Positions 27,647 to 36,318 of a DNA stretch of 64,000 nucleotides are shown piece by piece. A model generated the notes under the pieces. The model did not search any database. It saw only the letters and a list, made by a program, of their open reading frames with translations, and was not told the DNA's origin. Source of the DNA: Porticoccus sp. Its GTDB lineage: Bacteria > Pseudomonadota > Gammaproteobacteria > Pseudomonadales > Porticoccaceae. Both the position numbers and the translations under genes were made by a program. Location of the stretch: assembly GCA_023261185.1 (NCBI GenBank), contig JALRJN010000088.1, positions 1 through 64,000 of the forward strand, read 5' to 3'. Numbering within the stretch: position 1 is the stretch's first letter; the number at the start of each line of letters is the position of its first letter.

Positions 27647-28105
27647 ATGGATATCAAGACATTTGCCGATTTGATCGACTGGACCCGCCAACTCCACGAC
27701 CACCTGGCCAAGTGCCTATCACACGGTGCCGAGAAACATAGACAGGAAGGTGCCAAATTGTTGCTCGAATATCTGTCAGACCACGAAGCCAAAATTGCCA
27801 AAATGGTGGAGAGCTTTGAAGAAAAAGCAGATACCAAAGCCATGCACACTTATGTTTACGACTACCTTTCCCACAAACCCATCGACATCAGTGAAAGCTG
27901 CAACATGGCATTTGAATCCCTGGATTACGACAGCATCTGTATGGAGGTGTTTAATTTCCACGAGCAAGTCATGGACCTGTACCGCACGTTGATGGGCAAA
28001 GCAGAAACCAATGCCGTCAGGGAATTACTTGAATCTCTGCTGGCCATGGAAAAACATGAGGCCATGCGCCTGGCCAGTCAAACAGGGCGTATGCACGACC
28101 TGTAA
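27647..28105 (+). CDS. Conserved alpha-helical protein, possibly ferritin/hemerythrin-like
   Basis: This 152-residue soluble protein is not one I can name. It is predicted almost wholly helical and rich in histidine and glutamate: DHEAKIAKM, FHEQVMDLY and MEKHEAMRLA recall the ExxH metal ligands of ferritin-like or hemerythrin-like four-helix bundles. No signal peptide or membrane segment is seen. An AAGGAT ribosome site precedes the ATG. It is monocistronic, ending at a strong hairpin. A metal or redox role is a guess from residue pattern. Confidence 0.7.
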   Translation: MDIKTFADLIDWTRQLHDHLAKCLSHGAEKHRQEGAKLLLEYLSDHEAKIAKMVESFEEKADTKAMHTYVYDYLSHKPIDISESCNMAFESLDYDSICMEVFNFHEQVMDLYRTLMGKAETNAVRELLESLLAMEKHEAMRLASQTGRMHDL

Positions 28106-28119
28106 TCTTGCCAAGACAA

Positions 28120-28164
28120 TTGTCCAGTGAAGTTCTGATAGAGAGGCAGCACTTCACTGGACAA
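28120..28164. terminator. Long perfect inverted repeat, bidirectional terminator
   Basis: TTGTCCAGTGAAG and CTTCACTGGACAA form a 13-bp perfect stem around a 19-base loop. It separates the convergent helical-protein gene and the PQQ dehydrogenase gene. U-tracts are weak, so termination is likely but not certain. Confidence 0.7.
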
Positions 28165-28185
28165 ACTGCAGCCCGGCTATGCTTT

Positions 28186-29988
28186 TTATTTGCCTCCACT
28201 GGGGAGTGCAAACACTAACAGCGCGCCACCCCCTTTAAACCCGAACAGAGAATTTCCTCCAGCGGCCACTGCAACGTACTGCACCCCGTTGACTTCATAA
28301 CTCACTGGTGGCGCATTGACCCCCGCACCACACTGAAATTGCCACAACAGTTCTCCGCTGTCAGCATCATAGGCACTGAGATAGCCATTACCCTCACCCA
28401 TAAAAACCAGATTTCCTGCAGTCGCCAGAACCCCTCCCACCAGAGGTTGTTCGGTTTTATGCTGCCAGTGAATCTTGCCACCTTCCCGGGTGGAAATTGC
28501 CGTCAGCGTTCCCCACTGTGGCTCATTGATAGGTTCCAGCTCGGTGTAACGTTGCGGTTTTCCATCTTTATTCACCGCGAGTGACTTTACGGTATAACGC
28601 ACAGGCACATGGGAGGCCGCCACATAGGCCAATCCACTAGAGGGGTTGTAGGCAACGGGAGACCAGCTGGCACCACCAATGGCTCCTGGTGCGACACGAG
28701 TGCCCTCGGGGCTAGGCGGCGCAAAAAGGTTTTCCTGAGGAACAAACGGCTGTGATTTGTACATCAACTTACCGGTGAGGCGGTCATGCACGTAGAACCA
28801 GCCCGTTTTTGCGGCCTGCCCAACGGCCACTACCGGACCCGTTCTGCTCTGGTAGTCAAACAATACCGGCGGGCTGGCCACGTCATACCCCCACAGGTCG
28901 TGGGGCACCTGTTGGTAGTTCCAACGCAACTCCCCGGTATCGGCATCCAACGCAACGAGGGAAACAGTGTAAAGGTTATCCCCTGGTCGCGAACTGTCAT
29001 CCATCTGGGGTGAGGGATTGCCGATGCCGACATACAACAGGTTGGAGATGGGATCAAACGCCGGTGTGGTCCATGCCGAACCCCCGCCGTGCCTACCGGC
29101 ATCAGGAAATTGCTTCATGGCCTGCTTTTCCCCAGCGATATCACGTGGCAAAGGCAGCCCATCTGGTGTTGTTTCGAGAAACTCTCCCTCCCATCCGGAA
29201 TCCGGCACGGTATCAAACTGCCAGATACGTTTACCGGTGTGGACATCAAAAGCCGCATAGAATCCCGGTCGACCAAAATCCCCGGCAAAACCGACCACGG
29301 TCCCCACAGGCGCATCAGGGGTTTCCGCTTCCAGGTGAAGCCCATATCCAACACCCGTGATGCCAATAATCACTTTATCCTTCACCACCAACGGCGCCAT
29401 ATTCACACCGACACCGGTAGTGCCCGTGGTCGCTTTCTCTCGCAAGCGGTTGTCGGCACCCAATTGCTCAACCGTTTCTGTGGGACCGCTGTCCGTAACC
29501 AGAGGAACATCCCAAACCGGTATTCCTGTTGCCTTGTCCAGGGCGATCAGTCGTGCATCTACGGTGCCGATAAACACCTTGCCTTGCGCTACGGCGACCC
29601 CCCTGTTGGCTGGGCCACAGCACATAGTGGTACTGACGCGCCGGTGTTTATAGCGCCAAATTTCCTGACCGGTAGCGGCATTGATGGCGCTGACATGATT
29701 AAACGGCATCGACAGGTAAATCACGCCGTCAACCTCTAGCGGGGTTGCCTGAAACGAAGCGGAATAACCTGTCTGGTAAATCCAGCGGGGTACCAAGTGA
29801 CTAACCGTTTGCCGGTTAATCTGTTTCAAGGGAGAAAACCGCTGGTTGCTGTAATCGTGCCCGTAGGATAACCAGTCCCCGGAGTTTTTCTGCGCGGACA
29901 ACAAGTGGGTCACATCCACCTCATCAGCGAATGTCGGCAAGCAGGCACAGAATATCCCTGCCAGTAGATAACTCACAGCTCGACTCAT
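28186..29988 (-). CDS. PQQ-dependent dehydrogenase-like periplasmic protein
   Basis: The 600-residue exported protein has a signal peptide (about residues 1-21) and an eight-bladed quinoprotein propeller with tryptophan-docking motifs. The adjacent cysteines in TMCCGPANRG match the disulfide ring that packs on PQQ in alcohol dehydrogenases. No haem c motif (CxxCH) is present. At the catalytic aspartate position the sequence reads HDLWGYD, with G367 instead of Asp and D369 two residues on. Activity and substrate are therefore uncertain. The start at 29988 is chosen for its GGAAAGAAG ribosome site. No PQQ synthesis genes are in the window. Confidence 0.85.
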   Translation of the reverse strand: MSRAVSYLLAGIFCACLPTFADEVDVTHLLSAQKNSGDWLSYGHDYSNQRFSPLKQINRQTVSHLVPRWIYQTGYSASFQATPLEVDGVIYLSMPFNHVSAINAATGQEIWRYKHRRVSTTMCCGPANRGVAVAQGKVFIGTVDARLIALDKATGIPVWDVPLVTDSGPTETVEQLGADNRLREKATTGTTGVGVNMAPLVVKDKVIIGITGVGYGLHLEAETPDAPVGTVVGFAGDFGRPGFYAAFDVHTGKRIWQFDTVPDSGWEGEFLETTPDGLPLPRDIAGEKQAMKQFPDAGRHGGGSAWTTPAFDPISNLLYVGIGNPSPQMDDSSRPGDNLYTVSLVALDADTGELRWNYQQVPHDLWGYDVASPPVLFDYQSRTGPVVAVGQAAKTGWFYVHDRLTGKLMYKSQPFVPQENLFAPPSPEGTRVAPGAIGGASWSPVAYNPSSGLAYVAASHVPVRYTVKSLAVNKDGKPQRYTELEPINEPQWGTLTAISTREGGKIHWQHKTEQPLVGGVLATAGNLVFMGEGNGYLSAYDADSGELLWQFQCGAGVNAPPVSYEVNGVQYVAVAAGGNSLFGFKGGGALLVFALPSGGK

Positions 29989-30331
29989 GCTTCTTTCCAC
30001 TCTTCACTCATGGGGAAACACCTATTAGTTGTTAAGGGTATCCGAACCAGTATAGACAGCTCCGGCACTGCAAACCGACACCACCAGACCTGAAAAATCA
30101 TTATCAACTGGAAAAAATCAGACTGACATGAAGTGAACTTCCTGTTCCTCACCGGAGACTGGTCTATGATCAGTTGTGGTTCCCATGGAACCTGCACTCA
30201 CAATAAACATCAAATCTTGCCAAGACGGCAAACTTACGCCGTTTTGATTGAGCATGCTGCACTGTTCAATCCCTTGTGTTTACAAGGGAACGCAGCGTAG
30301 CTGACCTAACGATAATAAGGAGAGACCTAGA
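29989..30331. other. Divergent intergenic region with hairpin-rich leader
   Basis: This 343-bp gap separates the PQQ dehydrogenase (minus) from the DUF4242 gene (plus). No coding sequence is seen. The right third contains three consecutive perfect stems (30225-30288), annotated separately. Promoters for both genes are expected in the left two thirds but none is clear. Confidence 0.5.
30225..30288 (+). promoter_or_regulatory. Three tandem hairpins in the leader of the DUF4242 gene
   Basis: ACGGC/GCCGT (followed by TTTT), GATTGA/TCAATC and CCCTTG/CAAGGG lie back to back with at most three bases between them. The series ends 43 bases before the start codon. The first could end transcription early. 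The arrangement suggests a structured regulatory leader, but it matches no riboswitch class I recognise. Confidence 0.5.
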
Positions 30332-30604
30332 ATGCCCAAGTATGTGATAGAGAGAGATATTCCCGGAGCTGGCAATCTGACTGCACAGGATTTACAGGCC
30401 ATTTCCCAGAAATCCTGTGGCGTTCTCAACGGCATGGGACCACAGATTCAATGGGTTCAGAGTTACGTCACCGATGACAAGGTGTACTGTATTTATATCG
30501 CACCGAATGAAGAAGCCGTTCGTGAGCATGCGCGCCAGGGTGAATTCCCCGCCAACCGAATTTCAAAAATCTCAACTGTCATTGACCCAACTACGGCTGA
30601 GTAA
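30332..30604 (+). CDS. DUF4242 family protein (possible nickel-binding)
   Basis: The 90-residue protein has the DUF4242 pattern: YVIERDIPGAGNLT at the start, IQWVQSYVTDDKVYCIYIAPNEEAVREHA in two adjoining blocks, and a terminal strand ISTVIDPTTAE. A Streptomyces member of this ferredoxin-like-fold family binds nickel. No signal peptide is seen. A strong AAGGAGAG ribosome site precedes the ATG, suggesting high expression. Its function here is unknown. Confidence 0.85.
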   Translation: MPKYVIERDIPGAGNLTAQDLQAISQKSCGVLNGMGPQIQWVQSYVTDDKVYCIYIAPNEEAVREHARQGEFPANRISKISTVIDPTTAE

Positions 30605-30726
30605 GATTCAGCCATTCCTGTGCCCCAAGGATAAATCTTGGGCACAGGACAGCTCATATTTACCGCTTACCAATTTTTTACGTCTGTACTGGACCTCTTA
30701 TAGTCGAGCATAAGCTTCTAGGTAGA

Positions 30727-30750
30727 AAAACCGGACAGTATGTCCGGTTT
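30727..30750. terminator. Terminator between the DUF4242 gene and the repeat-protein gene
   Basis: AAACCGGACAGTATGTCCGGTTT is a near-perfect palindrome with A- and T-rich ends. It serves the minus-strand repeat-protein gene ending at 30761 and may act on the plus strand too. Confidence 0.8.
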
Positions 30751-30760
30751 CAATACTTCA

Positions 30761-32497
30761 TTAGCGTTGTTTTCTGGAACAGCCATCTGCATCGACCTTT
30801 CCGCCAGTCGTACCGGGACACTGATCCTGTGAATCAGGCACTCCATCCCCATCTTCATCTCCTTCCGGAGGCGGAGGATTCATCAATCGATCAATTTCTT
30901 CCCTCAATACCTGATTTTCAGCCGTTAACTCATCAATAATCTGCGCCTGATTAGCAACAGTTTGATTAAGGTCGCTTATCGTCTGATCTCGACTAACAAT
31001 GGTCTGGTTTAACTCATCAATGATCTGCCCCTGACTCGCAACAGTTTGATTGAGTTCGCTGATCGTCTGATCTCGACTAACAATAGTCTGGTTTAACGCA
31101 TCAATGGTCTGTGCCTGACTGGCAACAGTTTGATTAAGATCACTGATGCTCTGATCACGACTAAGAATGGTCAGGTTTAATTGATCAATAGACTGCTCCA
31201 GGCTAGCAACAGTTTGATTGAGGTCACTGATCGTCTGATCCCGACTAACAATCGTCTGGTTTAACGCATAAACACTCTGGTTCAAATTAACGATAGTTCG
31301 AATCTGCTCCTCAATCGTCAGTTCTTGATCATCAAGATCAATCAGACAAGCCATCAAGTTATTATCATCCAAGGGATAGGGATCACAAACGTCGCCGAAT
31401 TCATCATCATCACTATTTAACTGGTCGGGATTATGATCCTGCGGGCAGTTATCACTGGTATCAATGACACCATCTGCATCTAAATCCAACCCACCTGGAT
31501 CAGTGATGAGACCACAGAGTGAATGGTTAGCTAGCAGGAGAAAACCTGCCTGCTCTGGCAAAACCATAAAGTCGGAGGGTAATTCGGGGTCATTTAGCAC
31601 GCAGTCAAACTCCCATTCCTGCGCCGGAAAGTAAGTCGATGTGCTAATTAAAGAAACGACCACTGTTCGAGATTCATAACCAAAGAAATCGGTAGCTTCT
31701 GCCAAATAGAACTGACTATTGTCATCAAGATAATCCGTCAGCCCTGGGTTTACTTCTGCTGTTTGGGTGAGACTTTCCGTTCTGAATACTTGCCCGGCTG
31801 TCGTGTGAATTCTATCGCCAAAAGGGCTGATAGCCAGTTTGTCCGCCCCATAAACACTGCCATGTACATCCTCTAATACGAGAGGGACACCATTCTGACT
31901 TAAATCAAGCTTGTAGAGAGAGTTAGGGGAAAAGCCTTCTCCTACATAGAGAAAATGTCCATTCTGCTCTGCAAACACGGGCTCTGCGCGGAAATACCTA
32001 TTGCTGGCCACTTTTTGCGCTACATCACCTTCAGCCAAGCGAATTTCGACAATAGAGGCTAGACCACCACTTCCCGGGTTTGCTGAAACAAAGAGTCTAT
32101 CCCCTGCAACATATTCAACATCCCAGGTACTGGCCGCACCTAATAAAACCGCTACATTAATCTGCCGTACAGTTTTGTTTTCCAGATCGATTACTGCAAC
32201 GGAACCACTATGATTAAGTGCCGCAAACAAATGATTACCATCGTCGCTAATGTCTACGCCCATTGGATCGTCAGGCAAAATAAAAGTATCAATTATCCTG
32301 TAATCGACCGTTGAAACCTGAATAATTTCATGGGTAGAAGGAACGGAGATATAGAGAAGATCACGGGCGCTGTCATGCACGAATCCATGGGGCTCAGCAC
32401 CCAAATCGAGATTAACTTTTAAATCTTGAGCCGTGACAGAAACACTCAGAAAACAAAAAATAAAAAACGAAAGAAAACGAGACAACTGATAAATCAT
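30761..32497 (-). CDS. Exported beta-propeller / calcium-motif / coiled-coil repeat protein
   Basis: The 578-residue product has a signal peptide (residues 1-23, ending SVTAQ). Residues about 25-340 resemble a YVTN-type beta-propeller. A thrombospondin-type-3-like calcium motif (DLDADGVIDTSDNCPQDHNPD) covers about 340-375. Residues about 390-540 are 14- and 28-residue repeats of the type LNQTIVSRDQTISDLNQTV, forming a coiled coil rich in Q, N and T. A second calcium motif (DGDGVPDSQDQCPG) closes the protein. It is likely exported and extended from the surface or periplasm. I do not recognise this exact architecture. Confidence 0.8.
   Translation of the reverse strand: MIYQLSRFLSFFIFCFLSVSVTAQDLKVNLDLGAEPHGFVHDSARDLLYISVPSTHEIIQVSTVDYRIIDTFILPDDPMGVDISDDGNHLFAALNHSGSVAVIDLENKTVRQINVAVLLGAASTWDVEYVAGDRLFVSANPGSGGLASIVEIRLAEGDVAQKVASNRYFRAEPVFAEQNGHFLYVGEGFSPNSLYKLDLSQNGVPLVLEDVHGSVYGADKLAISPFGDRIHTTAGQVFRTESLTQTAEVNPGLTDYLDDNSQFYLAEATDFFGYESRTVVVSLISTSTYFPAQEWEFDCVLNDPELPSDFMVLPEQAGFLLLANHSLCGLITDPGGLDLDADGVIDTSDNCPQDHNPDQLNSDDDEFGDVCDPYPLDDNNLMACLIDLDDQELTIEEQIRTIVNLNQSVYALNQTIVSRDQTISDLNQTVASLEQSIDQLNLTILSRDQSISDLNQTVASQAQTIDALNQTIVSRDQTISELNQTVASQGQIIDELNQTIVSRDQTISDLNQTVANQAQIIDELTAENQVLREEIDRLMNPPPPEGDEDGDGVPDSQDQCPGTTGGKVDADGCSRKQR
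30930..31290 (-). repeat. 84-bp tandem repeats encoding the coiled coil
   Basis: Four units of exactly 84 bp start at about 30959, 31043, 31127 and 31211, each beginning ACAGTTTGATT on the plus strand. Degenerate partial units flank them. Each unit encodes 28 residues (two 14-residue half-repeats). The units differ by several bases, so this is not a recent duplication, yet unequal crossing-over could still change copy number in frame. Confidence 0.85.
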
Positions 32498-32615
32498 GAC
32501 ATTTCATCCTTGAAAAATATTATGCCGTATAGGCTAAGAATAACCGGCCCTCAGGTCAACACCAGTCATCCTGCTATTTGCCCACTTGGAAGCCGTCACC
32601 AATTAGTATCCGTCC

Positions 32616-32647
32616 AAAAAAATGGCCGCCCTATGGGCGGCCATTTT
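32616..32647. terminator. Terminator after the actP locus
   Basis: ATGGCCGCCC and GGGCGGCCAT pair around a 3- to 4-base loop, with AAAAAAA on the left that reads as a T-run on the minus strand. It lies about 25 bases beyond the actP stop. Confidence 0.9.
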
Positions 32648-32672
32648 GGAATGGCGAGTTATCACCTGAACA

Positions 32673-33308
32673 TTAATGTCCCTGGGCTTCTCCAGCGCCT
32701 TTCGGATAGCGCAGGCTTTCCACCATATCTTCGATATGTTGGGGAGCTTCACCGGTCATTTTCTGTACGGCGAAGGCAGCCAGGAAGTTAAAGATCATAC
32801 CCAGTGTACCAATGCCCTCTGGTGAGATACCGAACCACCAGTTATCCGGGGTGTTGGCCGCAGGATTGATGAACTTGAAGTAGACGATGTAGGCCGCCGT
32901 GAAGGTAATACCTGTGAGCATGCCGGCAATCGCACCTTCCTTGTTCATCCGCTTGTGGAATATGCCGAGGATGATGGCGGGGAAGAAGCTGGACGCTGCT
33001 AACCCGAAGGCAAATGCCACCACCTGTGCCACAAAGCCCGGCGGGTGGATACCCAAATAAGCTGCCACAGAGATACCACATGCTGCGGCAATACGGGCAT
33101 ACATCAACTCCTGCTTATCCGAAATATTGGGCATCAGATTTCGTTTCAACAGGTCATGGGATATTGAGGTGGAGATCACCAACAACAGACCCGCTGAAGT
33201 CGACAGCGCCGCTGCCACACCACCTGCCGCTACCAGAGCAATTACCCAAGCCGGAAGATTAGCGATTTCAGGATTAGCCAATACCATGATGTCGCGGTCG
33301 ATTTTCAT
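32673..33308 (-). CDS. ActP-like symporter, C-terminal fragment
   Basis: The 211-residue fragment resumes the same frame after the amber codon and contains the remaining helices, including AALSTSAGLLLVISTSISHDL, the conserved SSS-family stretch around the second sodium site, and a cytoplasmic tail. The ATG at 33308 has no good ribosome site, so independent translation is doubtful. Confidence 0.6.
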   Translation of the reverse strand: MKIDRDIMVLANPEIANLPAWVIALVAAGGVAAALSTSAGLLLVISTSISHDLLKRNLMPNISDKQELMYARIAAACGISVAAYLGIHPPGFVAQVVAFAFGLAASSFFPAIILGIFHKRMNKEGAIAGMLTGITFTAAYIVYFKFINPAANTPDNWWFGISPEGIGTLGMIFNFLAAFAVQKMTGEAPQHIEDMVESLRYPKGAGEAQGH

Positions 33309-33329
33309 CTCATTGCGGTCATCACCGGA

Positions 33330-34385
33330 CTAGAACATACGACCATCGCCGTTTTTATCTTCCCAGCCAATCAGGCCGGTTTGCTGCCAGTTGCTGATCC
33401 AGCTCGGCGCTTCCTCGTAGACCACACCCTGACCATCGGAACCGTTGATGGTTTCGATCATGTTCACACGGGCAAAAGAAGCAACAGCGGGAGCAGTGGT
33501 GTACAGAATGGCAATGAACACCAGCGCCCAGCCGGCTGAACGACGAGCATCAGCCACTTTCGGCACAGTAAAGAAGCGAACGATCACATGGGGCAGACCT
33601 GCAGTACCCACCATCAGAGCGAAGGTGATGAAGAATACGTCGATCATACTCTTATTGCCCGAGGTATATTCTGTGAAGCCCAACTCCGTCGATAGCCCGT
33701 TGAGCTTGTCGAGCAAGTATGTACCTGAGCCATCCGCCAGAGTGTCACCGAAGCCCAGCTGCGGAACCGGGTTACCTGTCATCAGCATGGAGATGAATAC
33801 GGCAGGCACCAGGTAGGCAAAGATCAATACACAGTACTGAGCTACCTGGGTATACGTAATGCCTTTCATACCGCCGAGTACCGCGTAGAAGAACACCACA
33901 CACATACCCAGCAATACGCCGGTGACGATATCCACTTCCAGGAAGCGGGAGAACACCACACCCACACCGCGCATCTGTCCCGCCACATAAGTGAACGACA
34001 CGAAGATGGCACAGATCACGGCCACAGTTCTAGCCGTTTGTGAATAGTAGCGGTCGCCGATAAAGTCCGGCACCGTAAACTTGCCGAATTTACGCAGGTA
34101 AGGTGCAAGGCAAAGTGCCAGCAGAACATAACCGCCGGTCCAGCCCATCAGGTAAACACCACCGTCATAACCCATGAAGGAGATCAGCCCCGCCATGGAG
34201 ATAAACGATGCTGCCGACATCCAGTCAGCTGCCGTCGCCATACCATTTGCCACGGGCGGAACACCCCCACCGGCCACGTAGAACTCCTTGGTCGAACCGG
34301 CACGAGCCCAGATCGCGATCCCGATATAGAGAGCGAAACTGAGGCCTACCAGTAAAAAAGTCCAGCCTTGAATATCCATGATCAC
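33330..34385 (-). CDS. ActP-like symporter, N-terminal fragment
   Basis: The 351-residue fragment holds the first eight or so membrane helices of the symporter, including [34 protein letters not shown] and [16 protein letters not shown], which carry sodium-site residues in the SSS family. It ends at TAG in a hydrophilic loop. Alone it would lack the last helices and should not transport. Confidence 0.7.
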   Translation of the reverse strand: MIMDIQGWTFLLVGLSFALYIGIAIWARAGSTKEFYVAGGGVPPVANGMATAADWMSAASFISMAGLISFMGYDGGVYLMGWTGGYVLLALCLAPYLRKFGKFTVPDFIGDRYYSQTARTVAVICAIFVSFTYVAGQMRGVGVVFSRFLEVDIVTGVLLGMCVVFFYAVLGGMKGITYTQVAQYCVLIFAYLVPAVFISMLMTGNPVPQLGFGDTLADGSGTYLLDKLNGLSTELGFTEYTSGNKSMIDVFFITFALMVGTAGLPHVIVRFFTVPKVADARRSAGWALVFIAILYTTAPAVASFARVNMIETINGSDGQGVVYEEAPSWISNWQQTGLIGWEDKNGDGRMF

Positions 34386-34391
34386 TCCCCT

Positions 34392-34664
34392 TTACTCATC
34401 GTCTTCGTGGACGTTGTACTTGCGATCCAGCGCTTTCATCTTCTTCACGTAGACGAAGATCAGAATCACAAATACGTAGATGGAACCCTGTTGGGCAAAC
34501 CAGAAGCCGAGCTTGAAGCCGAAAATCTTGATGGCGTTCAGTGGCTCAACCAGCAGGATGCCAAACCCGAATGAAACAGCGAACCAAATCACCAGCAGGG
34601 TCACCAGCAAACGCAGGTTTTCCTTCCAGTAAGCTTTGGCATGTTCGTCAGTTTGGAAACTCAT
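34392..34664 (-). CDS. DUF4212 symporter small subunit
   Basis: The 90-residue membrane protein has two helices (about 20-42 and 52-74) and the family features YWKENLRLL near the start and FAQQGSIYVFV. It is the small subunit always paired with VC_2705-type sodium:solute symporters, and ends six bases before the large subunit start. The ATG at 34664 follows GGGAGGAAAG; an upstream in-frame start at 34706 lacks a good site. Confidence 0.88.
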   Translation of the reverse strand: MSFQTDEHAKAYWKENLRLLVTLLVIWFAVSFGFGILLVEPLNAIKIFGFKLGFWFAQQGSIYVFVILIFVYVKKMKALDRKYNVHEDDE

Positions 34665-34775
34665 TGTCTTTCCTCCCGTTGTTATACTTTTTTCGGATAC
34701 TGCCAAATTAACCGAGGTGACATAGCGTGTCTCTGCAACCTTGGTCTAACCCGACCCGAAACCCAGGCCAAATGC

Positions 34776-36095
34776 CTATTGGAAAACGTACTTGCCGGTG
34801 AATTGCACCCGCTTCAGATCACCATCATCACCATTTTCCAGTTCACGTTCGGCATTCAGGTATTCCAGGCCGAATGAGAGGTTGGTGGTGGGTGAGTAAA
34901 ACAGGTTAACCAGGTAGTTGCTGACTTCCTCGTTGTTGGTATCTGCCACTGAGCTGGGGTTGTCTGCGCGTGTCATGGCGTAGGAAATGGTACTGCGCAG
35001 TTTTGGTGTCCACAGGTGGCGATAGGCAACAAATCCACCGGTGACATCGATCAGGTCCAGGTCACCATCAGACTCGATGGCTGCATCGCGGAATGCCTGC
35101 AACGCGGTGTAACGACCCAGGTGACCCTGGTTAAATTGCATTTTCAGGTCATCGCCGTTAGCAAAGGCATATTTACCGGAGAGGCTGACCCCATAACCCC
35201 ATTTGTCTTCGTCCTGTGTACCCGTGTCATAGGTGATCTGACGGGCCAGACCGGCGATGTTATAGCTGAACTTACCCCAGTTGCCATCGTAGCGAGCCAC
35301 GAAATCCGGGACATTGTTGTCATCGTAATTGTTACTTGAAAAACCGGCGCCGCCATCAATGGTGCCTGTAGAGGGGTTTTCCAGTGCCAGGTGAACTGTA
35401 CCGCCATTGGACAACTTATGGCTCCAGCGAGCCTGGGTTTGACGGTTAAAGATCACGCCTGAGGTGGGCCCAATAAATTCTGCCGTTTCTGGCAGAACCA
35501 TGGTGCTCATAAAGGTACTCCAGGACTGACCCAGCAGTAGTGATGAGCTGTCGTTATAGTCCCACTTCAGGTAGGCATGACGAATACGTGAATGGTCGGA
35601 GTTGGAAATCCGCTCATCGCCATCAAAGGTCAACAGGTCCATCTCGAAGTGGGTATTGATGTTACCCATGCTGGTGGGCGTCGCAGTTTTAAACCAGAAG
35701 CGTGAGGTTTTGGCATGCCCATCAAAACGGCGTGAACCGCTCTTGCCGGCAACCGGAATGGTACTGGGTACCAGAATGTCATCGCCAATAGCAGAGCTTG
35801 CGCGTTCACCATCGGAATAACTGCTGCTGATGGCATCGACTTTAACAAAGCCACCATAAGTCAATTTCATGCCGGAAACGGGGCTATCAACTTTTTTGCT
35901 GACTGTCGTTTCAATGGCTTTCTGTTTTTCCCCCTGCTGGGTCACCAGTTGCTGTAATTTCGCAAGCTGTGCTTCCAGCATCTCGATTTTCGCAGACAGG
36001 TCCTCGTTGCTCGCTGCTGCCAATGACTGTCCGGAGAATGTCACGGCAGGCAACATAACGGCTGTTGCGAGCGCCAGTTTTGTCTTGGTAAACAT
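34776..36095 (-). CDS. DcaP-like outer-membrane porin
   Basis: The 439-residue protein has a signal peptide (cleaved near SLAAA, residue 27), a short trimerising coiled coil (SAKIEMLEAQLAKLQQLV) and a long beta-barrel that ends in phenylalanine-containing KYVFQ. YGGFVKVDAI after the coiled coil is typical of DcaP-family porins, which admit small organic acids. Its place next to the acetate symporter suggests passage of acetate or related acids. GGGAGAGG precedes the ATG. Confidence 0.88.
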   Translation of the reverse strand: MFTKTKLALATAVMLPAVTFSGQSLAAASNEDLSAKIEMLEAQLAKLQQLVTQQGEKQKAIETTVSKKVDSPVSGMKLTYGGFVKVDAISSSYSDGERASSAIGDDILVPSTIPVAGKSGSRRFDGHAKTSRFWFKTATPTSMGNINTHFEMDLLTFDGDERISNSDHSRIRHAYLKWDYNDSSSLLLGQSWSTFMSTMVLPETAEFIGPTSGVIFNRQTQARWSHKLSNGGTVHLALENPSTGTIDGGAGFSSNNYDDNNVPDFVARYDGNWGKFSYNIAGLARQITYDTGTQDEDKWGYGVSLSGKYAFANGDDLKMQFNQGHLGRYTALQAFRDAAIESDGDLDLIDVTGGFVAYRHLWTPKLRSTISYAMTRADNPSSVADTNNEEVSNYLVNLFYSPTTNLSFGLEYLNAERELENGDDGDLKRVQFTGKYVFQ

Positions 36096-36318
36096 AAGTC
36101 CTCTCCCAATAGATTTATCAAGCAGTGACAGAGTTACTGCAACGCGTCTCTATGGGTATGCGACCAAGGTCGATTTCTGTGAAAAATTACGACTAATGTC
36201 TAACAACATTGGTGGGTTGAGAGGCAGAAAATGGCAAAAATTAAAAAGACCGGGAGGGTTGTCAGCACCGGCAGCGGGGACTAACATCGAAAAGAACTGG
36301 CACGCTGAAAATAATTAC

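Larger units (their letters stand above)
32673..34385 (-). pseudogene. actP: Na+/acetate symporter ActP-like, interrupted by an in-frame TAG
   Basis: Read as one frame, this is a complete sodium:solute symporter (VC_2705-type large subunit, about 570 residues). A single amber codon at 33332-33330 splits it. The sequence on both sides stays in the same frame: ...[10 protein letters not shown], stop, SGDDRNEMKIDRDIMVLANP. In relatives this is a continuous, variable, probably periplasmic loop. One C-to-T change from CAG would explain it. It may be a recent pseudogene, a sequencing error, or suppressed. The upstream small subunit gene is intact. Confidence 0.85.

Noticed and set aside
30930..31290. 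The regular 84-bp units considered as a CRISPR array
   Set aside because: Units are contiguous with no unique spacers and encode an in-frame coiled coil.
35869..36318. Upstream extension of the crbR reading frame by 150 codons
   Set aside because: It overlaps the porin gene antisense, and the receiver domain begins exactly at the ATG at 36319.
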